14,477 nt of DNA from assembly GCA_030637925.1 (NCBI GenBank), contig DAOWFR010000106.1, positions 1-14,477 of the forward strand. The letters run 5' to 3'. Origin of the DNA: Methanobacteriota archaeon (lineage in GTDB: Archaea; Nanobdellota; Nanobdellia; Woesearchaeales; SM23-78). The translations under genes and the position numbers were made by a program. Below are positions 1-6,201 of this stretch, one piece after another (the first letter of the stretch is position 1; each line of letters opens with the position of its first letter). The notes beneath the pieces were generated by a model, which ran no database searches, was not told the DNA's origin, and worked only from the letters and a program-made list of their open reading frames with translations.

Positions 1-37
1 AAGAAAATTATTTTATCTCTGTTATTTTAGAGAAATA

Positions 38-45
38 TTTATAAA
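38..45 (+). promoter_or_regulatory. TATA-like box A for the first gene
   Basis: The octamer TTTATAAA is centred about 27 nt before the ATG at 69. That spacing is typical of an archaeal box A on a leaderless transcript. No Shine-Dalgarno sequence precedes the ATG, which agrees. Confidence 0.6.
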
Positions 46-68
46 GTAAGATTACCTACTTTTTAATT

Positions 69-380
69 ATGAGTGAAGAAAAATTAAACTTAGTTGATAG
101 GATGGGGTTTGGTGTAACTACGGGTTTTGTGTCTGTAGTATTTGTTCCAACTTTAGTGTATTTTCCTTTAAAATGTACGAGGCACATACCTAATTATGTT
201 GGTAACTTAGTGAAATTCTTTTTTGCTCAGAGTATTGGAATTGATAGTGTTGTTAGGAATTTGTTAGAGAAAAACCCTGATTTTTATAGACAATTACATG
301 ATAAATTAAAACCTAAATATCTTGAAATTGTGAAGAATTCTGACTGGTACAAAACCAATTATAAATCTATTCCTCTTTAG
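69..380 (+). CDS. Small orphan protein with one hydrophobic segment
   Basis: I do not recognise this 103-residue protein. Residues about 13-34 (from GFGVTTGFVSVVF onward) form one hydrophobic stretch that could be a membrane helix. A charged, mostly helical C-terminal half follows, rich in Lys, Asp and Tyr. The well-placed TATA box and absence of a Shine-Dalgarno site suggest leaderless transcription. Its last 14 bases overlap the 3' end of the convergent DUF655 gene, so the two share no intergenic terminator. Codon use is more A/T-biased than in the neighbouring housekeeping genes, as in the other + strand orphans here, which may point to a young or acquired gene. Function unknown; that it is coding rests on the promoter and open length. 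Confidence 0.55.
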   Translation: MSEEKLNLVDRMGFGVTTGFVSVVFVPTLVYFPLKCTRHIPNYVGNLVKFFFAQSIGIDSVVRNLLEKNPDFYRQLHDKLKPKYLEIVKNSDWYKTNYKSIPL

Positions 381-942
381 GAGCAGGCCTATCAACAAAT
401 AATAAATGCTTTTCTTTTCCTTCTAGCTCAGAGATTATCCTTCTCATAATAGTTGTTACAGGGTCAGGCATTAACTTAACCCTTTTCTTAATATCAGAGA
501 AATCCTTAAAAGGATCTGCTTTGCGCTCATTAACAATCTCTCCCATGTGCTTTTTACCAACCCCTGGGAGTAGTTCAAGGATATGCATTCGTGTGCTTAT
601 AGGCTGGGCTTTGTTAAAGAACTCAACAAACTTGGATTCCTGCTTCTTAACAAGCTCTTGTATTACGTGCTTTAGTTCTGACTTGGCTGTTTGGGTGAGC
701 TTATTAGTAGGTATTTTGCCATTAATATGATGAATCTTATCCCTCTTAGCATCACCAATGTATACTTCTTCATAGGGTTGCAGAAATATTCCTTTTCTTG
801 GTACCAGCTCTAGGAGGGTGAAGTTGTTCTTGCCAATAGCCTGGACAATAGGTGTTTTTAAGTGCATAGGCCTGTTATCAAAGGGATAGCCATTCTGCAA
901 AAAGTCCAGCACTATGGCTTCTTCTTCCTTTTTTCTCTCCAT
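367..942 (-). CDS. DUF655 family protein (helix-hairpin-helix, predicted nucleic-acid binding)
   Basis: This 191-residue protein matches the archaeal DUF655 family as I recall it. The N-terminal half (about 1-85) is beta-rich and OB/S1-like, with the characteristic VPRKGIFLQPYEEVYIG segment at 48-63. A helical linker follows, then a helix-hairpin-helix at about 119-140 with core LLPGVGKKHMGEIV. Such motifs bind RNA or DNA backbones non-specifically, so a role in RNA processing or translation is plausible but unproven. In many archaea the gene follows L21e and rpoF, and this order is kept here except that a TM2 gene sits between. It has its own TATA box at 964-971, about 25 nt upstream, suggesting separate, near-leaderless transcription. 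Length is normal for the family. Confidence 0.85.
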   Translation of the reverse strand: MERKKEEEAIVLDFLQNGYPFDNRPMHLKTPIVQAIGKNNFTLLELVPRKGIFLQPYEEVYIGDAKRDKIHHINGKIPTNKLTQTAKSELKHVIQELVKKQESKFVEFFNKAQPISTRMHILELLPGVGKKHMGEIVNERKADPFKDFSDIKKRVKLMPDPVTTIMRRIISELEGKEKHLLFVDRPAPKEE

Positions 943-963
943 AACAAATACACCCCTAACTAC

Positions 964-971
964 TTTAAATT
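964..971 (-). promoter_or_regulatory. TATA-like box A for DUF655
   Basis: On the minus strand AATTTAAA lies about 25 nt before the ATG at 942. It makes DUF655 an independent transcription unit rather than only the tail of the L21e operon. Confidence 0.5.
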
Positions 972-1054
972 GTTCTAAAATCCCCTCCTCTAATAATAGG
1001 CTATGATAACTCTTATTTAAAGTTTATTGAATTATTTAAGATATTAAATGTATT

Positions 1055-1083
1055 TTAAATAAAAGAATAAAAGTAAAAAACTA
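1055..1083 (-). terminator. T-rich terminator after the L21e-Rpo4-TM2 operon
   Basis: Directly after the TM2 stop codon the minus strand reads TAGTTTTTTACTTTTATTC, with several runs of 4-6 T. Archaeal RNA polymerase terminates at such oligo-T tracts without needing a strong hairpin. Confidence 0.4.
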
Positions 1084-1305
1084 TTATGTAACCCATTCAA
1101 CATCCTTGAACTTGTACTTGGTAGCGATAAGTATTACATCAATAAGCCACCAAATAAATCCTCCAAAACCCAGAGTAATAATTGTTATAATAAGTTTTAG
1201 AATTCCTAATCCTACATGTCCCATTATAAACCTGTCAACACCCAGACCCCCAAATAAAATAGACATGATAAGGGTTAAGATCCAATTAACTTTTCTTTTT
1301 GCCAT
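1084..1305 (-). CDS. TM2 domain membrane protein
   Basis: With the start at 1305 this is a 73-residue protein made almost entirely of a TM2 domain: a short basic N-terminus (MAKRKVNW), a first helix ILTLIMSILFGGLG, the conserved G-x-x-x-D-R-F turn with a following G, and a second helix ending in WWLIDVILI. An upstream in-frame ATG at 1329 would overlap the rpo4 stop. The inner ATG is better, because AGGAGG at 1315-1320 lies 9 nt before it. TM2 proteins are small two-helix membrane proteins of poorly known function. The gene directly follows rpo4 in the same operon, an unusual place for it between two conserved translation/transcription genes. Confidence 0.85.
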   Translation of the reverse strand: MAKRKVNWILTLIMSILFGGLGVDRFIMGHVGLGILKLIITIITLGFGGFIWWLIDVILIATKYKFKDVEWVT

Positions 1306-1314
1306 TTTACTTAG

Positions 1315-1320
1315 CCTCCT
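1315..1320 (-). promoter_or_regulatory. Shine-Dalgarno site deciding the TM2 start
   Basis: AGGAGG lies 9 nt upstream of the ATG at 1305, supporting it over the upstream ATG at 1329. Confidence 0.7.
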
Positions 1321-1325
1321 AAATT

Positions 1326-1685
1326 TCATTTCTTCTTCTCAGGCAAATACTTTGATACAGCATCAACAATCTTCTTTAGGTTCTCATTGGTTACTGGTAA
1401 TGAGTAGCCCTGCATAATCACTTTTAGTTCTTCAACATTGCTAGGCATGATATCAATGATTTTGTTAATATGAACTTCTTTAAGCCTGGGAATATTTAAT
1501 TTTTCAAGCTTCTTATAGAGTTCTTCTGCTTGTTTTGGCTTTAGAATAACAAACTCATTAACATACTCCTCTGTCTTAGTACCTCTGAAGCTTAATTCTT
1601 TGTCACGCTTCTTAATATTGGCCAGTTCCTCTCTAAGAACAGCCATGTTGATTGATTTTTTCTCAATAACCTCTGGTTTTGCCAT
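1326..1685 (-). CDS. rpoF: DNA-directed RNA polymerase subunit Rpo4/F
   Basis: This 119-residue protein is the archaeal homologue of eukaryotic Rpb4, which with Rpo7/E forms the stalk of RNA polymerase and aids promoter opening and RNA contact. An N-terminal tip region (PEVIEKKSINMAVLREEL) is followed by the all-helical HRDC-like domain (about 45-115), ending with the motif L-K-x-I-V-D-A-V-S-K-Y-L. The ATG follows the L21e stop after a single base, and a GAGGTG Shine-Dalgarno site lies in the L21e tail, so the two are translationally coupled. L21e-rpoF is a conserved archaeal pair. Its length is typical, and nothing appears truncated. Confidence 0.92.
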   Translation of the reverse strand: MAKPEVIEKKSINMAVLREELANIKKRDKELSFRGTKTEEYVNEFVILKPKQAEELYKKLEKLNIPRLKEVHINKIIDIMPSNVEELKVIMQGYSLPVTNENLKKIVDAVSKYLPEKKK

Positions 1686-1686
1686 G

Positions 1687-1977
1687 CTAACACCTCTTCA
1701 TATGAACAGGGTGAACTATTAATTTTTTCTCTTTTTTAAAATCCTTTATAACAACCTCATAACATGAGCCTATCTTATTGCTAATAATAGCAGTCTTGCC
1801 TCCAAACCTTGGATGAAATAAGCCTTGCTGAACAAAAGGATCTGGTTTTAAGATTACTTTTTCTCCTGGCTTATACTCCTCTAAGTATCTTCTAAGACTC
1901 AGCTTTCCTTTAAGCTTCTTAGACTTCTTTAATTTATATCTGGTCTTTCTTCGGCTACCGCCTCTTCTCTGAACCAT
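1687..1977 (-). CDS. rpl21e: 50S ribosomal protein L21e
   Basis: This 96-residue basic protein is ribosomal protein L21e/eL21, found in archaea and eukaryotes. It shows the Arg/Lys-rich N-terminus VQRRGGSRRKTRYKL, an SH3-like beta barrel with YKPGEKVILKPDP and the F-H-P-R-F-G-G-K-T segment, and the C-terminal HPVHMKRC. It is the first gene of the L21e-rpo4-TM2 operon. A TATA box at 2001-2008 lies about 28 nt before the ATG and no Shine-Dalgarno site is visible, so the transcript is probably leaderless. Length and sequence are typical. Confidence 0.95.
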   Translation of the reverse strand: MVQRRGGSRRKTRYKLKKSKKLKGKLSLRRYLEEYKPGEKVILKPDPFVQQGLFHPRFGGKTAIISNKIGSCYEVVIKDFKKEKKLIVHPVHMKRC

Positions 1978-2000
1978 AAAGAGATGCGAATAGTAAAAGG

Positions 2001-2008
2001 TTTAAAAA
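2001..2008 (-). promoter_or_regulatory. TATA-like box A for the L21e operon
   Basis: TTTTTAAA on the minus strand lies about 28 nt before the L21e ATG. A divergent box A for the + strand mini-gene lies only 25 bases away, so two promoters face outward here. Confidence 0.6.
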
Positions 2009-2032
2009 GCTTGCTGTTTTTTTAGAAAAATA

Positions 2033-2040
2033 TTTATAAT
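2033..2040 (+). promoter_or_regulatory. TATA-like box A for the 35-residue ORF
   Basis: TTTATAAT is centred about 25 nt before the ATG at 2061, matching the leaderless spacing seen for other genes in the window. Confidence 0.5.
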
Positions 2041-2060
2041 AAATAACTCCCACTACTATT

Positions 2061-2168
2061 ATGCCTGAAAAACTAAAATCTCGTCCTTATGAAAAACTGT
2101 TCTGGTGGGCAATCCTAGCAATAGTTATTCTTATAATCATATTATTGTATTCTTGCAGAATAAGTTAG
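2061..2168 (+). CDS. Candidate 35-residue single-helix membrane protein
   Basis: A short ORF encodes a positively charged N-terminus (MPEKLKSRPYEKL) followed by one membrane helix, FWWAILAIVILIIILLYSC, and a short tail RIS. The positive-inside rule would place the N-terminus in the cytoplasm. It has its own TATA box at leaderless distance and ends just before the convergent L11 gene. I cannot assign a family. The combination of promoter, start codon and a clean helix makes it more than a random open frame, but conservation is untested. Confidence 0.55.
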   Translation: MPEKLKSRPYEKLFWWAILAIVILIIILLYSCRIS

Positions 2169-2171
2169 GAT

Positions 2172-2178
2172 AAAAAAA
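2172..2178 (-). terminator. Oligo-T tract after L11
   Basis: Seven consecutive T on the minus strand lie 6-12 nt past the L11 stop codon, a probable intrinsic archaeal terminator. Confidence 0.4.
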
Positions 2179-2183
2179 TTATT

Positions 2184-2966
2184 TTACTTCTTTTCAGCAG
2201 GCTTTTCCTCTGGTTTTTTCTCACCAGGTTTTTCACCAGGCTTAGATGCTCCTGGTACTCCGGGTGGCGCTTCTTTTTCTGTTGGTAACACCTCATTAAT
2301 GATTGGCTCTGGTATCTCTGCTTCTACAAGCTTCTTCTTAATATCTTTTGATTCCTTACCTTCCATATCAGCCATAATAGCCTTGGCTTTTTTAAGGTAT
2401 TCTTCTCTCTTAGCAGCCAGTTCTTCCTGTAATCTCTTCTTCTCTTCCTCAATCTCTTTGAGCTCCTCAGCTGTTAGTTCTGTCTTTTCAGCTTTTATCT
2501 TCTCATCAAACTTTCCTTCATCAACAACTTTGAGAGCATCCCTTGCATGCATCTCCTCAACTTTAACACCCATGGAATTACATGTGCCAATGATTTCCTT
2601 GACTTTTGCCTTTAAATCCTTGCCACTCAGGCCATCCTCCTTCATCTTGGCAATCTTGATTATCTGCTCAATCTTAAGATCAGCCACATGCTCTAATGGG
2701 TTACCTGAGCCCTTGTCAATGCCTGCTTCTTTTTTTATGAGTCCAGCAGCAGGAGGAGTCCCTATAGAAATCTCAAACTCCTTGGTATCAGTATTAATTA
2801 TTACCTTTACAGGCACTTGCATGCCCTTAAACCCTTCAGTCTTTTTGTTAATCTCAGCAACTACCAAGCCTATATTAACTCCTTTAGGACCAAGAGCTGG
2901 TCCAAGCGGAGGCGCTGCTGTTGCTTTTCCTCCTTCTATAAGTGCTTCTACTATTTCTTTTGGCAT
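2184..2966 (-). CDS. rpl11: 50S ribosomal protein L11 with long charged C-terminal extension
   Basis: The first ~155 residues are L11, the ribosomal stalk-base protein that binds 23S rRNA in the GTPase centre. The N-terminal domain signature PPLGPALGPKGVNIG is at about 19-33, followed by the C-terminal RNA-binding domain ending near EEMHARDALKVVDEGKF. Residues about 156-260 are an extra Lys/Glu-rich region: a predicted helical segment followed by a Pro/Gly/Lys/Glu tail (PGASKPGEKPGEKKPEEK). Archaeal L11 is usually about 160 residues, so this one is around 100 longer. The ATG at 2966 is preferred over an in-frame GTG at 2975, because a TATA box at 2991-2999 puts the transcript start close to the ATG. 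It normally follows spt5/nusG; here an opposite-strand gene sits between them. Confidence 0.93.
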   Translation of the reverse strand: MPKEIVEALIEGGKATAAPPLGPALGPKGVNIGLVVAEINKKTEGFKGMQVPVKVIINTDTKEFEISIGTPPAAGLIKKEAGIDKGSGNPLEHVADLKIEQIIKIAKMKEDGLSGKDLKAKVKEIIGTCNSMGVKVEEMHARDALKVVDEGKFDEKIKAEKTELTAEELKEIEEEKKRLQEELAAKREEYLKKAKAIMADMEGKESKDIKKKLVEAEIPEPIINEVLPTEKEAPPGVPGASKPGEKPGEKKPEEKPAEKK

Positions 2967-2990
2967 GCTATTCACGAGAATTAGATGGGT

Positions 2991-2999
2991 ATTTAAAAA
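2991..2999 (-). promoter_or_regulatory. TATA-like box A for L11
   Basis: TTTTTAAAT on the minus strand lies about 29 nt before the ATG at 2966. L11 is therefore transcribed independently of the ftsZ-secE-spt5 unit, which the + strand gene interrupts. Confidence 0.55.
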
Positions 3000-3064
3000 G
3001 ATTTTGGAATGAATTTACTTATTCGTTTTTTAAATTCCAAATTTAAAAAAGATTTACCGTAAGA

Positions 3065-3072
3065 TTTATATA
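3065..3072 (+). promoter_or_regulatory. TATA-like box A for the 146-residue orphan
   Basis: TTTATATA is centred about 27 nt before the ATG at 3096, again at leaderless spacing. With the L11 box it forms a divergent promoter region at 2967-3095. Confidence 0.6.
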
Positions 3073-3095
3073 TCACTTTAGAGTAGCTATCTTTA

Positions 3096-3536
3096 ATGAA
3101 TGAAGAACCACGTCAATTTGGTCTGGATTTAGTGATGCCTATTAATTCTTCTAGAGGTTATAATCCAGCGATTAGAGAATATTGTTATCTTACACCTCAA
3201 GATGAATTAAAAGCAGCAAAAAAATATTATGCTGAACAACTAAATGAATATAAACAGTTGAAATTTTTTGTTAAAGCAGGACTTTTAGCTACTGTTTACA
3301 TTGGTGCTAAGATATTACAAAACATGGTAATGTCTTCATTTGGAGAGGGAAGTGGGTTAGAAGTTTTACTAAATCCAGAATTAATTGATAATGGTATCGC
3401 GTATTCATTTGCAATTGTTGGTGTTGGTAGTGGTTTATCATTGTTGGCTAGGAAATCTGAGGTGCGCGAAGCAAAAATGGATTTAGAAAGAGTACAACAA
3501 CTTGTTCTTAAATATGATAAATATAAAACAAGATAA
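3096..3536 (+). CDS. Orphan two-helix membrane protein inserted in the L11 cluster
   Basis: I do not recognise this 146-residue protein. A polar N-terminus (1-35) leads into a charged helix (ELKAAKKYYAEQLNEYKQLK). Two hydrophobic segments follow at about 57-80 (FFVKAGLLATVYIGAKIL and after) and 100-117 (IAYSFAIVGVGSGLSLLA), then a charged coiled-coil-like tail. Both ends appear to lie on the same side of the membrane. It has a clear TATA box and no Shine-Dalgarno site. It lies opposite to and between spt5 and L11, which are adjacent in many archaea, so it was probably inserted. Its 3' end converges on spt5 across an AT-rich inverted repeat. Function unknown. Confidence 0.6.
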   Translation: MNEEPRQFGLDLVMPINSSRGYNPAIREYCYLTPQDELKAAKKYYAEQLNEYKQLKFFVKAGLLATVYIGAKILQNMVMSSFGEGSGLEVLLNPELIDNGIAYSFAIVGVGSGLSLLARKSEVREAKMDLERVQQLVLKYDKYKTR

Positions 3537-3556
3537 AAATTAGAATTTTAATTTTT
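3535..3556. terminator. AT-rich inverted repeat between convergent genes
   Basis: AAAAATTA and TAATTTTT form perfect 8-base arms around a 6-base loop. The element lies exactly where the orphan gene ending at 3536 and spt5 ending at 3548 converge. Each strand has an oligo-T arm at its 3' side, so it could terminate both transcripts. The low complexity lowers confidence. Confidence 0.4.
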
Positions 3557-4759
3557 CTCCTCTTCTTCCTCCTTCTCCCTTCTTATAACTCTTACAGCAT
3601 CCATCTTTACTGTTATTGGGATAGGAACAGCTGCTTCTAATAACTCAACAACTACTTCTTCTTTTGCTCTGTCAATCCTGGTAATCTTGCACTTCTCTCT
3701 TTTAAAAGGACCGCTTATAATCTCTGCAATATCATTCTTTTGAATGTTCATCTCTTTTTTAATCTGTTCTAGCATGTGCTCTATCTCAGTGTACTGGATG
3801 ATGTTTGGTAATAATCCTCTAGCATAAGGCACTCCAAAGGCTGCTTGCTCTGCATCACTCCTACTACTTGCTTCTAAGAAGATGTAGCCTCTCATACCAT
3901 GAGGCCTAATCACAGAGTAGACCTCTAGTTTTTTTCTAGCAGCATTACTGGTTACAAAGCTCATAACCTGGTCTTCTCTGTTAGCAGTTGTTCTAAGAGC
4001 ATAAATCTTTGGTTCAGCAGACTCCTCTGTTACTTCTTCTTCCTTCTTCTCCTTTACCTTCTTTTCTTCTTTTTCTTTCTCTTCTTCTTTTACTTCTTTC
4101 TTTTCTTTTTTCTTTTCTGGTTTCTTTCTCTTCTTAATTGTTATCTTGGTTAGTTCCTCACCAATGTCCTTTTCTTCTTTAACTTCTTCTTCTGCTTCTA
4201 ATTCTGCTTTCTTCTCCTCTTCTTCCTCTTTCATCATGGCTAAGTACTCGTCTTCTTTTTCCTCTTTTTTAGCCTCTTCTTTGGTTTCTTCTTCTTTAAC
4301 TTCCTTTTTTACCTTTCTCTTCTTTTTTTTCTTTGGTTTTTCTTTCTTTGTTACTTCCTTTTTCACCTCTTCTTTGGTTTCTTTCTTTGCTTTTTCTTCT
4401 TCTTTAATTTCTTCTGGTTCTTTTTCTTTAATTTCTTTCTCTACTTTGGTCTCTTCCACTGGCTCTTCTTCTACTTTCTTCTCTTCTTTCTTCACTTCTT
4501 CTTTCTTGCCTTCTTCCTTCTTCTCTGGTTTTGCTTTCTCTTCTGTCTTTTCTTCTTCTATTTTTTCTTTCTCTTCTTCCTTTTTCTCCTCTACCTTCTC
4601 TTCTTCTTCTTTTTCTTCTTCTTTTTCCTCTTTTTTAGCCTCTTCTTTGGTCTCTTCCTCTACTATCTTCTCTTCTATTGTTCTCTCTTCTTCTTTTGTT
4701 TCTTCAGAGCCTTCAGCTAAATCTTTTTCCTTACTTTTTTCTTTTTCTTCTTCAGTCAT
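3548..4759 (-). CDS. spt5: Transcription elongation factor Spt5/NusG with giant charged N-terminal extension
   Basis: The C-terminal ~150 residues are archaeal Spt5: an NGN domain from about residue 251 (KIYALRTTANREDQV, then RGYIFLEA and the VPYARGLL region) and a KOW domain from about 342 (DIAEIISGPFKREKCKITRID to the V-x-V-E-L-L-E strand). Spt5 with Spt4 clamps RNA polymerase for processive elongation. Archaeal Spt5 is usually about 150 residues; this one has roughly 249 extra N-terminal residues, almost all Glu and Lys with a few Thr, Val and Pro. Eukaryotic Spt5 also has an acidic N-terminus, but this one is mixed-charge, so homology should not be assumed. The start used is the ATG at 4759; an in-frame TTG lies 3 codons upstream. 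It follows secE after 16 nt, the usual archaeal order. Confidence 0.92.
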   Translation of the reverse strand: MTEEEKEKSKEKDLAEGSEETKEEERTIEEKIVEEETKEEAKKEEKEEEKEEEEKVEEKKEEEKEKIEEEKTEEKAKPEKKEEGKKEEVKKEEKKVEEEPVEETKVEKEIKEKEPEEIKEEEKAKKETKEEVKKEVTKKEKPKKKKKRKVKKEVKEEETKEEAKKEEKEDEYLAMMKEEEEEKKAELEAEEEVKEEKDIGEELTKITIKKRKKPEKKKEKKEVKEEEKEKEEKKVKEKKEEEVTEESAEPKIYALRTTANREDQVMSFVTSNAARKKLEVYSVIRPHGMRGYIFLEASSRSDAEQAAFGVPYARGLLPNIIQYTEIEHMLEQIKKEMNIQKNDIAEIISGPFKREKCKITRIDRAKEEVVVELLEAAVPIPITVKMDAVRVIRREKEEEEEKN

Positions 4760-4775
4760 GATTATCAACCATTGC

Positions 4776-4955
4776 TTAACCCATAATAATCTGATTAATA
4801 AAATGCAGAATAAAGCCTATTAAGCCTATAACCAGGATGCCTAGACCAGATACCTTGACAATGGTTAAAAACTCTTGCTTGTCAGGCTTCTTGGTTATTC
4901 TTAGTACTCTTCTGGTCTGTATCCAGAAGTCTCTTAGCTTCCCCCAAACCTTCAT
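4776..4955 (-). CDS. secE: Protein translocase subunit SecE (Sec61 gamma)
   Basis: This 59-residue ORF encodes the small tail-anchored subunit of the SecYEG channel. An amphipathic cytoplasmic helix (KLRDFWIQTRRVLRITKKP) carries the familiar R-V-L-x-x-T-x-K-P-x-x-x-E-F motif. A single C-terminal membrane helix follows (about 34-56, VSGLGILVIGLIGFILHFI). A Shine-Dalgarno sequence GGTGAT lies 5-6 nt before the ATG. It sits between ftsZ and spt5, the conserved archaeal order, and is presumably cotranscribed with both. Length is typical of archaeal SecE. Confidence 0.93.
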   Translation of the reverse strand: MKVWGKLRDFWIQTRRVLRITKKPDKQEFLTIVKVSGLGILVIGLIGFILHFINQIIMG

Positions 4956-4993
4956 GTTACTATCACCTTTAAAAATATGAAAAAGATTGTTTC

Positions 4994-6091
4994 TTAATCA
5001 ACAAACTCTATTCCTAGCTCATCCTCAATCTCTTTTTTCTTCTCACCACTTACTTCCTTACCCCTGCCTCCTAGTATCTGGCTGCTCTTAACCCCAGTAA
5101 CAATAAGCAGGGTTCTTATGGTTCCTTCTAAGTCCTCAGATATAAGAGCTCCCCATATCAGTCTTGCATCCTCGTCAAGCTTCATGCTCACAGTCTCAAC
5201 AACCTTCCTAGCCTCATCCAAGGTCATGTCAGGGCCTCCAGCAACATTGATTAATGCTCCATTAGCACCACTAATATCCACATCAAGCAAGGGGTTTTGG
5301 ATGGCTTTCTCAACACTTTCAACAGCCCTGTTCTCAGTATCACTCTCACCAACACCTATTAAGGCTACTCCTCCATTACCCATTACTGCTCGTATGTCTG
5401 CAAAATCAAGGTTCACAAGGCCTGCTCTAGTAACAAGCTCTGCAACTCCTTTCACACTATTGGTTAGTATCTCATCAGCCACTTTAAAGGCTGTGTGCAG
5501 GGGTAAATCAGGTGCCAGCTCTAATAATTTATCATTAGGAATAACTATTAGTGTATCAACGCTCTTCTCAAGCTTTTCCAAGCCCATCACAGCATTCTCA
5601 TACCTTCTATGGCCTTCCATTGCAAAGGGCAAGGTAACAACTGCAACTGTTAAGGCTCCGACTTTCTTTGAGACATCTGCTATAATAGGAGCTCCTCCTG
5701 TTCCTGTTCCTCCTCCTAATCCACAGGTTATAAAGACCATATCAGCTCCTGCCAGGTGTTGCTTGATTTCATGCTCTGATTCACGAGCAGCTTCCTCTCC
5801 AATCTTTGGGATGCTACCAGCACCAAGACCCTTGGTTATATCCTTTCCTATGAGGATCTTCTTGTCAGCAGTGGTGTAGAGTAAGTCCTGGGCATCTGTA
5901 TTAACAGCAATGGTCTCAGCTCCTATAATACCCACCTCTGTCATCCTGTTAATAGTATTATTGCCTCCACCACCAGCGCCAACCACCTTTATGGTTGCTT
6001 TTTGTTTTGATAATAATTCTTCTAATTCTTCGTCAAGCACATTCCTCTGGCTGACCTCGCTCATTTCCTTAACATTATTTTCAGCTGACAA
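4994..6091 (-). CDS. ftsZ: Cell division protein FtsZ
   Basis: This 365-residue tubulin-family GTPase forms the division ring. An acidic N-terminal helix (about 1-30) precedes the GTPase domain: KVVGAGGGGNNTINRM at 35-50, NTDAQDL at 64-70, the tubulin signature GGGTGTG at 126-132, PNDKLL at 185-190, and the T7 loop NLDFADI at 227-233, whose Asp residues complete the next subunit's active site. The C-terminal domain runs to about 335, then a short polar linker ends in LGIEFVD, a plausible C-terminal partner-binding peptide. The start is TTG, supported by GGAGGTG 8 nt upstream. It heads the ftsZ-secE-spt5 set. Archaea often have two FtsZ types; I think FtsZ1 is likelier but cannot prove it. Confidence 0.95.
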   Translation of the reverse strand: MSAENNVKEMSEVSQRNVLDEELEELLSKQKATIKVVGAGGGGNNTINRMTEVGIIGAETIAVNTDAQDLLYTTADKKILIGKDITKGLGAGSIPKIGEEAARESEHEIKQHLAGADMVFITCGLGGGTGTGGAPIIADVSKKVGALTVAVVTLPFAMEGHRRYENAVMGLEKLEKSVDTLIVIPNDKLLELAPDLPLHTAFKVADEILTNSVKGVAELVTRAGLVNLDFADIRAVMGNGGVALIGVGESDTENRAVESVEKAIQNPLLDVDISGANGALINVAGGPDMTLDEARKVVETVSMKLDEDARLIWGALISEDLEGTIRTLLIVTGVKSSQILGGRGKEVSGEKKKEIEDELGIEFVD

Positions 6092-6099
6092 CTTAAAAA

Positions 6100-6106
6100 C
6101 ACCTCC
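6100..6106 (-). promoter_or_regulatory. Strong Shine-Dalgarno site for the ftsZ TTG start
   Basis: GGAGGTG lies 8 nt before the TTG at 6091. It supports this non-ATG start over the internal ATG nine codons later. Confidence 0.75.
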
Positions 6107-6161
6107 AACATGATAATGATTTAAAATCCTTTTTCCTTATTTTCTTTATTGAGTAATGAAC

Positions 6162-6170
6162 TTTATAAAT
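6162..6170 (-). promoter_or_regulatory. TATA-like box A for ftsZ-secE-spt5
   Basis: ATTTATAAA on the minus strand predicts a transcript start near 6140, giving ftsZ a leader of about 50 nt. That agrees with its use of a Shine-Dalgarno site. Confidence 0.55.
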
Positions 6171-6201
6171 CTTTCTCTTCTTTATTAGCGCTGCAGGCCA
6201 A

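Noticed and set aside
4146..4823. 225-residue Ser/Phe-rich + strand frame opposite the Spt5 extension
   Set aside because: It is the antisense reading of a GAA/AAG-rich tract, which yields Ser/Phe/Leu-rich frames automatically; no promoter or ribosome site precedes it.
5118..5879. 253-residue + strand frame opposite ftsZ
   Set aside because: Antisense shadow of a well-supported gene with low-complexity Ser/Thr/Pro composition and no start signals.
6068..6118. Short overlapping upstream ORF (about 16 codons) before and into the ftsZ start
   Set aside because: It overlaps the Shine-Dalgarno site and has no ribosome site of its own; a chance frame is the simpler explanation.
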